Part shown: positions 62,008-64,000 of the stretch, in pieces | Numbering within the stretch: position 1 is the stretch's first letter | Layout of the letters: each line of letters begins with the position of its first letter | Position numbers and translations under genes: made by a program | From: an uncultured Lachnospiraceae bacterium | Lineage (GTDB): Bacteria; Bacillota; Clostridia; Lachnospirales; Lachnospiraceae | Direction: 5' to 3' | Assembly: GCA_944384155.1 (NCBI GenBank) | Contig: CALWSG010000033.1 | Location: 1 to 64,000 of the forward strand | DNA: 64,000 bases | The notes under the pieces: model-generated | What the model saw: only the letters and a program-made list of their open reading frames with translations | Told to the model about the DNA's origin: nothing | Database searches by the model: none

Positions 62008-62052
62008 AAAGGTATGATAAATATGCTATGGTGCATTTTGTCATACTTTTGT
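62008..62052 (+). terminator. Intrinsic terminator after dapL
   Basis: AAAGGTATGA (62008-62017) pairs with TCATACTTTT (62041-62050) with one G-U pair, and the arm itself ends in a T-run. Confidence 0.75.
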
Positions 62053-62112
62053 TGTGTTTAAGGAAAAAATAGTTAAAAAAATGGCTAAAACAGACATGTT
62101 TATGTAAAAATA

Positions 62113-62141
62113 TTGACAAATATTTTTGATAAATATATAAT
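62113..62141 (+). promoter_or_regulatory. Consensus promoter of the bacteriocin-like gene
   Basis: TTGACA (62113-62118), exactly 17 bases, TATAAT (62136-62141): both are perfect matches. Transcription would start near 62148, about 40 bases before the peptide ATG. Confidence 0.9.
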
Positions 62142-62188
62142 GACGTACATAATTTAAATTTTATGTATTGTGAAAAGGAGCAGTCATT

Positions 62189-62362
62189 ATGAAATTAAGA
62201 AAAATTTTTTGTTTATTTATGACAGTAATAACAGGCATTGGACTACTAAATGTTGAAGCAATGGCAGCACAGAATAACTCAGTCACTGTAGGTGGTTCAT
62301 CAAGTAATTTTACTAATGATTGGGAAAATACAATTAATATTTATATATTTTTATTGCGTTAA
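62189..62362 (+). CDS. 57-residue secreted peptide, bacteriocin-like
   Basis: The ORF encodes a basic start (MKLRKIF), a hydrophobic core (CLFMTVITGIGLLNV) and an AXA-type cleavage region EAMAAQ, giving a signal peptide of about 26 residues. The mature part of about 31 residues starts QNNSVTVGGSSSNF and ends in a hydrophobic IYIFLLR. AAAAGGAG sits 8 bases before the ATG, and the promoter upstream is at consensus. The V-x-V-G-G stretch after the signal recalls lactococcin 972-family peptides, which are longer and lie next to DUF1430-type membrane proteins such as the next gene. The bacteriocin role is inferred mainly from this neighbour. Confidence 0.65.
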   Translation: MKLRKIFCLFMTVITGIGLLNVEAMAAQNNSVTVGGSSSNFTNDWENTINIYIFLLR

Positions 62363-62374
62363 AGGTAAATTGAA

Positions 62375-64000
62375 ATGAAAAAATTAAAATATATAATTGC
62401 AGTATCTATATTTTTTTTATTGATAGTCTTAAACGGGGAAATGTATCAAAATGAGTTGGACACATTTACAAGTAAGTATTATTTTGTTAATTATGAATAT
62501 ATTGAAGGAGAAGACAGAAAAGATTTAATAGACAATATTGAGCTTGTGAGCAGTATATATAATATTGATGTTTTTTCCGTGCTTAGAAGAGAAGAGAATA
62601 TTAATGAACATATAATAACAATATATGGCAGTAAAGATGTATATGATATATTAAAGAAATGTGGCATTTGTGAGGGAAGCTATAAAAGCATAGTATCGGG
62701 GATATCATATGTATCATATGAGAACTTTGAAAAATTAATAGAACATACTTATATAGACAGGTTCTATTTTATTGGAGATGATGAAATAGTATCAGGTGCC
62801 GTAGATATGCTGTTTAATCTTCAGGGAAAAACAAGAGTGAAAAAAGAACCGGAGGAGATAGAGCATTGGGTTCAGCCCGTAATTTGGATTGGTCTTTTTT
62901 CTTTTTTGCTTTTTCTTACATCATTTGATATAGGATTTCAAAAAAAAGAAGCCTTTATAAAGCTGTCCGTGGGTGTATCGCCATGGAGAATTATATTTAC
63001 CAATATAGCAAAGGATATAATATTTTACAGTGTGGTGTTTGTGCTGCTTAATTTTATTTTGTGTAAATATACTTATATATTTTATAGGCTGTCTCTTTTA
63101 GCTGTAATATTTATAATATTTATACTTATAAACTACCTTTTATACCTTGTGTTTTTAAAATATGATCTGAAAAAGGCATTGTCAGGAAAAAGCATAACAG
63201 ACTCTCTAAGGGGAAACTGTTATGTTATGAAAATATTTACCATGATATTAACCATAATCGTTGCAGCATCAAATGCCGCGGCAATAAAGGAAAGTATTTT
63301 GTTTATAAGTCAGGCCGGGATTATAGAAGATTACAGTGGTTACAGCTATATAAAGGAATATTTTTACTACGGCACATCAAGAGAAGATAATTATTTTGAT
63401 AAGTATATGGAAAGAACGGCACAGATTTTATACAGTGAGTATAAAAAAGGAAATGTTGCATTATCCGTTCCGCTTATGGAGGATTGGAGATACAGAAGGT
63501 ATATATGTGTGAATGAGAATGCAAGGGCATGTATAAAAAATATTAAGGAACTGGAAAGTATAAACAAATCAGTTGGTGTTCATATATTTATTCCCGAGAG
63601 CATTAAAAATGAAGAAAAGGAGATAGTAGAATTTGCCTTGAATACGGCAGCATCTTCCTTTTACAGCGGGCTAAAAAATCAGGACTATGAGGTTATTAAG
63701 TATTCAGGGAGAAAAGATATACTTTATTTTAGCAATGAGCTTAGTATGGGTTCAGGGTATGCGGAAAATCCTATTATAATATATTGTACCTTTTCCGGGG
63801 AAATATTTCCTGAAAATCCGGGAATCAGGGAAAATGTTATGGGGATAGCAGACTCTGTTATGTTCAGGCTGTCAGAGAAGGATATACGTGATATGGAAGA
63901 AAGGTATGACCTTAATAGTAATGGAATATACATATCTTCATCTAATGTAAAGGAAACCTATGATTATTATAGGCTTCAGATGATAAGAGCATTGCTGGTA
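62375..64000 (+). CDS. Bacteriocin-associated membrane protein (DUF1430/FtsX-like), 3' end outside window
   Basis: An open frame of 542 codons runs off the right edge. It has an N-terminal membrane helix (about residues 4-21), an outer domain (about 22-165), a cluster of helices from about 168 to 310 (WVQPVIWIGLFSFLLFLTSF, then three more) and a second outer domain. This layout and the GFQKKEAFIKLSVGVSPWRIIF cytoplasmic loop are those of FtsX-type permeases, and the DUF1430 family is found with lactococcin 972-like peptides. With an ATPase, expected beyond the edge, it would give immunity or export. It begins 12 bases after the peptide's stop. Confidence 0.7.
   Translation, partial: MKKLKYIIAVSIFFLLIVLNGEMYQNELDTFTSKYYFVNYEYIEGEDRKDLIDNIELVSSIYNIDVFSVLRREENINEHIITIYGSKDVYDILKKCGICEGSYKSIVSGISYVSYENFEKLIEHTYIDRFYFIGDDEIVSGAVDMLFNLQGKTRVKKEPEEIEHWVQPVIWIGLFSFLLFLTSFDIGFQKKEAFIKLSVGVSPWRIIFTNIAKDIIFYSVVFVLLNFILCKYTYIFYRLSLLAVIFIIFILINYLLYLVFLKYDLKKALSGKSITDSLRGNCYVMKIFTMILTIIVAASNAAAIKESILFISQAGIIEDYSGYSYIKEYFYYGTSREDNYFDKYMERTAQILYSEYKKGNVALSVPLMEDWRYRRYICVNENARACIKNIKELESINKSVGVHIFIPESIKNEEKEIVEFALNTAASSFYSGLKNQDYEVIKYSGRKDILYFSNELSMGSGYAENPIIIYCTFSGEIFPENPGIRENVMGIADSVMFRLSEKDIRDMEERYDLNSNGIYISSSNVKETYDYYRLQMIRALLV

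Noticed and set aside
1..64000. CRISPR arrays, tRNA, rRNA, intact insertion sequences or phage genes
   Set aside because: No regularly spaced repeats, tRNA-like cloverleafs, transposase or phage structural motifs were seen in reading the window and its translated frames.

Overview
The window comes from a low-GC Gram-positive bacterium, most likely Clostridia of the Lachnospiraceae type. The base composition is AT-rich with heavy AGA and ATA codon use. Gene content points the same way: a cdaA-cdaR-HPr-glmM operon, LL-diaminopimelate aminotransferase, type I glutamine synthetase beside an ANTAR protein, a Csp-like S8 protease, DUF2304 and LytR-CpsA-Psr proteins, and a Dlt-like acyl-transfer operon. 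No rRNA, tRNA, CRISPR array or intact insertion sequence was seen. Genus cannot be given from the sequence alone.

1-6.3 kb is an accessory stretch. It holds the end of a MarR-like regulator, a flavodoxin, a frameshifted remnant and a MutS2-like ATPase lacking the Smr domain. The MutS2-like gene sits behind a promoter, a 12-codon leader peptide and a four-segment attenuator. Then come a deaminase cut off before its catalytic motifs, a nitrilase-family hydrolase with an operator and a possibly structured leader, and a divergent Crp/Fnr regulator with a 4Fe-4S protein gene sharing a palindrome. Isoleucine codons here favour ATT, unlike the ATA-rich remainder.

6.4-15.5 kb is an envelope-related core operon: two unknown membrane proteins, the c-di-AMP cyclase CdaA, its YbbR-type partner CdaR, HPr, GlmM, a glycosyltransferase, LeuA and GalE.

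15.7-43.2 kb is a large rhamnose-containing surface polysaccharide locus. It begins with a cytidylyltransferase-PLP enzyme fusion, an opine-dehydrogenase-family protein and LicD, which together look like a pathway for an unusual phospho-amine decoration. A flippase, glycosyltransferases, DUF2304, DUF2142 and the four dTDP-rhamnose genes follow. Next is a Wzm/Wzt ABC exporter whose Wzt has a carbohydrate-binding-type tail, adjacent to a methyltransferase and a kinase-like coiled-coil protein that resemble a split WbdD chain terminator. More rhamnosyltransferases (WsaF-like and RgpF-like), a polyprenyl-phosphate sugar-1-phosphate transferase and an LCP ligase complete the route to the wall.

43.4-58.6 kb holds cell-surface quality control and wall modification: HtrA, a ClpX-like unfoldase, an S8 protease, a transglutaminase-like protein, a racemase plus Dlt-like operon (ligase, carrier protein, MBOAT, SGNH-like with Cys in place of Ser), a lipoprotein, RNase H, a YkuD L,D-transpeptidase and a polysaccharide deacetylase. 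58.7-62 kb is nitrogen and lysine/wall precursor metabolism (glnA, ANTAR protein, dapL). The window ends in a bacteriocin-like pair: a 57-residue secreted peptide behind a consensus promoter, and a large FtsX-like/DUF1430-type membrane protein cut by the window edge.
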